NCBI RefSeq assembly: GCF_014207095.1
Contig: NZ_JACHBG010000003.1
Span: forward strand, 62,001-126,000
Source: Martinezella lusitana
GTDB lineage: Bacteria; Pseudomonadota; Alphaproteobacteria; Rhizobiales; Rhizobiaceae
DNA length: 64,000 nt
Reading direction: 5' to 3'
Part shown: piece after piece, positions 61,805 to 64,000 of the stretch
How positions within the stretch are numbered: the first letter of the stretch is position 1
Layout of the letters: every line of letters starts with the position of its first letter
The notes under the pieces: model-generated
Database searches by the model: none
The model's input: only the letters and a program-made list of their open reading frames with translations
What the model was told of the DNA's origin: nothing
Position numbers and translations under genes: made by a program

Positions 61805-63475
61805 ATGGCTCTCGCACTCATCAATCCCTTCGCTCCAGACCTTCGCTTCGACGCCGGCGAAAGAGCCGTCGCGCCCGTTATCGATGCCCGCAATATCGCC
61901 GTCAAATTCAAGGTCGAGGACGGCATGGTCGATGCCGTCAAGGACATCTCCTTCCAGCTCTATCGCGGCGAGACCATCGCCATCGTTGGCGAGTCTGGCT
62001 CGGGAAAGTCGGTGACCGCCCGCACGGTGATGGGGCTTTTGACCAAGCGCGCGGTGGTTTCGGACAAATCCACCGTTCATTATGATGGCAAGAATGTCCT
62101 GAAATTCTCGGAGCGAGCGCGCCGACAGCTGCGCGGCGACCGCATCTCGATGATTTTCCAGGAGCCGATGAGCTCGCTCAACCCGATCTATACCATCGGC
62201 AGCCAGATCGTCGAGGCGATCCGGGTTCATCGCAAGGTCAGCCGCCGGGACGCCGAGAAACGGGCTCTCGACTTGCTGAAGCAGGTGCAGATCCCCGATC
62301 CGGAAGCGCGGCTGAAGCAATATCCGCATCAGCTATCCGGCGGTCAGCGCCAGCGCGTAATGATCGCCATGGCGCTTGCCAACAACCCGGACGTGCTGAT
62401 CGCCGACGAGCCGACGACGGCGCTCGACGTGACCGTGCAGGCACAGATCCTGAACCTCATCCGCGACCTGCAAAAGCAGCTCGGCATGGCGGTGATCCTC
62501 ATCACCCACGACCTGACCGTCGTGCGCCAGTTCTCCGACTACGTCTACGTGATGCAGCATGGAGAAATGCGCGAGCACAATACGACAGAAGCCTTGTTTG
62601 CTCATCCGCAGCACCCCTACACGAAGCATCTCCTGTCGTCGGAGCCGCGCGGCCGAGCAAAACCACTGCCGCCGAACTGCGATACCGTGCTCGAAGGAAA
62701 GTCCGTCAAGGTTGCTTTCATGCTGCGGCATGGAAGCTTCTTTAAGCCGGATATGCGCGAGCTTGTCGCTGTCAATGGCCTGAATCTGGAATTGCGCCGT
62801 CATGAAACGCTCGGGCTGGTCGGGGAATCCGGATCCGGCAAGACCACCTTCGGCCAGGCGCTCCTGCGCCTCATCGATGCCGATAGCGGCGAGATTTTCT
62901 TCGACGGGCAAGCGATACACGGCAGATCTCGCGCCGAGATGCGGCCTTTGCGGTCCCGTATGCAGATCGTCTTTCAGGATCCGTTCTCGTCGCTCAATCC
63001 GCGCATGACCATCGGTCAGATCATTTCCGAGGGACTGGTGGTCAACAATATCGGCGCCAACAAGGCCGAGCGGCTGGAGCGCGTGCAGGACGCACTCGTC
63101 AGTGCCGGCATGCCCGCCAATATCCTCTCCCGCTTCCCGCACGAGTTTTCCGGCGGCCAGCGTCAGCGCATCGCAATTGCCCGCGCCATCGCACTCGAGC
63201 CGGAATTCATTCTGCTCGACGAGCCGACCTCGGCGCTCGATCTCTCCGTTCAGGCCCAGATCATCGATCTGCTGCGCAAGCTGCAGGACGAGCGCGGCCT
63301 GAGCTACCTCTTTATCTCGCACGACCTCAAGGTCGTCCGCGCCCTCTGCCATCGCGTGATCGTCATGCAGCATGGCAAGATCATGGAGGAAGGGCCGGTC
63401 GACGACGTTCTATCTCATCCCAAGACCGCCTACACCGAACGCCTCGTCAGAGCGGCGTTCGAGGTAGCTTCATAG
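61805..63475 (+). CDS. agpD: Fused ABC ATPase (DppD-DppF type) of alpha-galactoside transporter
   Basis: A 556-residue protein with two complete ATPase domains in one chain. Domain 1: Walker [17 protein letters not shown], signature [20 protein letters not shown], Walker [12 protein letters not shown]. Domain 2: Walker [17 protein letters not shown], signature [20 protein letters not shown], Walker [12 protein letters not shown]. Both domains look active, unlike Rbs[12 protein letters not shown] marks the peptide-transporter family. ATG 61805 follows GAGAGGAGAACGG, 13 bp after agpC. Confidence 0.95.
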   Translation: MALALINPFAPDLRFDAGERAVAPVIDARNIAVKFKVEDGMVDAVKDISFQLYRGETIAIVGESGSGKSVTARTVMGLLTKRAVVSDKSTVHYDGKNVLKFSERARRQLRGDRISMIFQEPMSSLNPIYTIGSQIVEAIRVHRKVSRRDAEKRALDLLKQVQIPDPEARLKQYPHQLSGGQRQRVMIAMALANNPDVLIADEPTTALDVTVQAQILNLIRDLQKQLGMAVILITHDLTVVRQFSDYVYVMQHGEMREHNTTEALFAHPQHPYTKHLLSSEPRGRAKPLPPNCDTVLEGKSVKVAFMLRHGSFFKPDMRELVAVNGLNLELRRHETLGLVGESGSGKTTFGQALLRLIDADSGEIFFDGQAIHGRSRAEMRPLRSRMQIVFQDPFSSLNPRMTIGQIISEGLVVNNIGANKAERLERVQDALVSAGMPANILSRFPHEFSGGQRQRIAIARAIALEPEFILLDEPTSALDLSVQAQIIDLLRKLQDERGLSYLFISHDLKVVRALCHRVIVMQHGKIMEEGPVDDVLSHPKTAYTERLVRAAFEVAS

Positions 63476-63493
63476 CATCCAGGAGATTTTGAA

Positions 63494-64000
63494 ATGACAA
63501 GCACTCCCAAGATCACCTTCATCGGTGCCGGCTCGACCGTCTTCATGAAGAACATTATCGGCGACGTCCTGCAGCGCCCGGCGCTTGCCGGAGCCAAGAT
63601 CGCATTGATGGATATCAATCCGCAGCGACTGGAAGAAAGCGCCATCGTCGCCCGCAAGCTGGCCTCGACGCTCGGCGCGCCAGCGACGGTTGAGACTTTC
63701 ACCGATCAGCGCAAGGCACTTGATGGCGCCCACTTCGTCGTCGTCGCCTTCCAGATCGGCGGATACGAACCCTGCACCGTGACGGACTTCGAGGTTCCGA
63801 AGAAGTATGGTCTGCGCCAGACGATTGCCGACACGCTCGGCGTCGGTGGCATCATGCGCGGCCTACGCACGGTTCCGCATCTGTGGAAGATCTGCGAGGA
63901 CATGCTCGCCGTCTGCCCGAATGCGATCATGCTGCAATATGTGAACCCGATGGCCATCAACACCTGGGCGATTGGCGAGAAATACCCCACGATCAAGCAG
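63494..64000 (+). CDS. melA: Alpha-galactosidase MelA (GH4), cut by right window edge
   Basis: The first 169 residues of a GH4 enzyme very like E. coli MelA: KITFIGAGSTVFMKNIIGDV (NAD site), ALMDINPQRLEESAIVARKL, VVAFQIGGYEPCTVTDFEVP, TIADTLGVGGIMRGLRTVPH, and LQYVNPMAINTWAIGEKYPT. AGGAGATTTTGAA precedes the ATG, 18 bp after the ATPase gene, so it is the operon's last visible gene. It hydrolyses melibiose/raffinose-type alpha-galactosides using NAD and a divalent metal. The metal-ligand cysteine and histidine lie beyond the edge. Confidence 0.93.
   Translation, partial: MTSTPKITFIGAGSTVFMKNIIGDVLQRPALAGAKIALMDINPQRLEESAIVARKLASTLGAPATVETFTDQRKALDGAHFVVVAFQIGGYEPCTVTDFEVPKKYGLRQTIADTLGVGGIMRGLRTVPHLWKICEDMLAVCPNAIMLQYVNPMAINTWAIGEKYPTIKQ

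Noticed and set aside
1..64000. tRNA, rRNA, CRISPR arrays, insertion sequences, prophage or integrase genes
   Set aside because: None recognised on either strand; repeats seen are short palindromic elements only, and the gene content is continuous metabolic and envelope genes.

Overview
The window looks like chromosome (or chromid) DNA of a Rhizobiaceae member, most likely Rhizobium. Four things point there: an aerobic cobF-cobM cobalamin cluster, a near-complete succinoglycan exo cluster in the Sinorhizobium/Rhizobium gene order, an agp/melA-type alpha-galactoside operon, and dispersed palindromic repeats of a rhizobial kind. Coding density is high and GC-rich throughout. The clearest AT-rich stretch is the 0.7 kb exoX-exoY intergenic region. 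I saw no tRNA, rRNA, CRISPR array, transposase or phage gene. A species cannot be fixed by eye; a succinoglycan-producing Rhizobium of the R. tropici type is only a guess.

1-10.7 kb, amino acid metabolism. A histidine-type ABC transporter (permease cut by the window edge, plus binding protein) lies opposite a HutC-like repressor. Two small membrane proteins follow, then an Lrp/AsnC regulator divergent from ornithine cyclodeaminase, an orphan three-PAS HWE histidine kinase, and an Lrp-type regulator divergent from the D-alanine module dadX-dadA, which ends in a strong bidirectional terminator. 10.7-12.9 kb: an Fsr-like MFS exporter divergent from an AraC/cupin regulator.

13.0-20.7 kb, cobalamin. 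cobF, cobG, cobH, cobI, cobJ, cobL and cobM are on the + strand. cobK is inverted among them: its start codon interlocks with the start region of cobL and its 3' end overlaps cobJ antisense. nikR follows cobM.

20.7-26.2 kb, the most intriguing accessory block. A LacI-type regulator and an IolI-like isomerase are divergent from mocD-mocE-mocF homologues (desaturase-fold oxygenase, Rieske ferredoxin, ferredoxin reductase), followed by an FMN reductase. A perfect 20-bp palindrome lies before the isomerase and a related half-perfect copy lies before the regulator/mocD. I infer an O-demethylase regulon for methylated inositols or inosamines that feeds inositol catabolism. An EamA exporter follows.

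27.2-45.9 kb, succinoglycan. exoP-N-O-M-A-L-K-H (minus strand), exoW-V (plus), exoU-X (minus), exoY-F-Q-Z (plus). The usual exoI-exoT position between exoH and exoW is a 0.68 kb stretch without a gene, and exoB is absent after exoZ.

45.9-64.0 kb, sugar uptake and hydrolysis. An aldo/keto reductase plus RbsBAC-type ABC operon is divergent from a GntR regulator that appears to carry two winged-helix domains. A GH2 glycosidase follows, then an AraC regulator (AgpT-like) divergent from a GH4 glycosidase, the AgpABCD-type transporter, and a second GH4 gene (melA) cut by the right edge.
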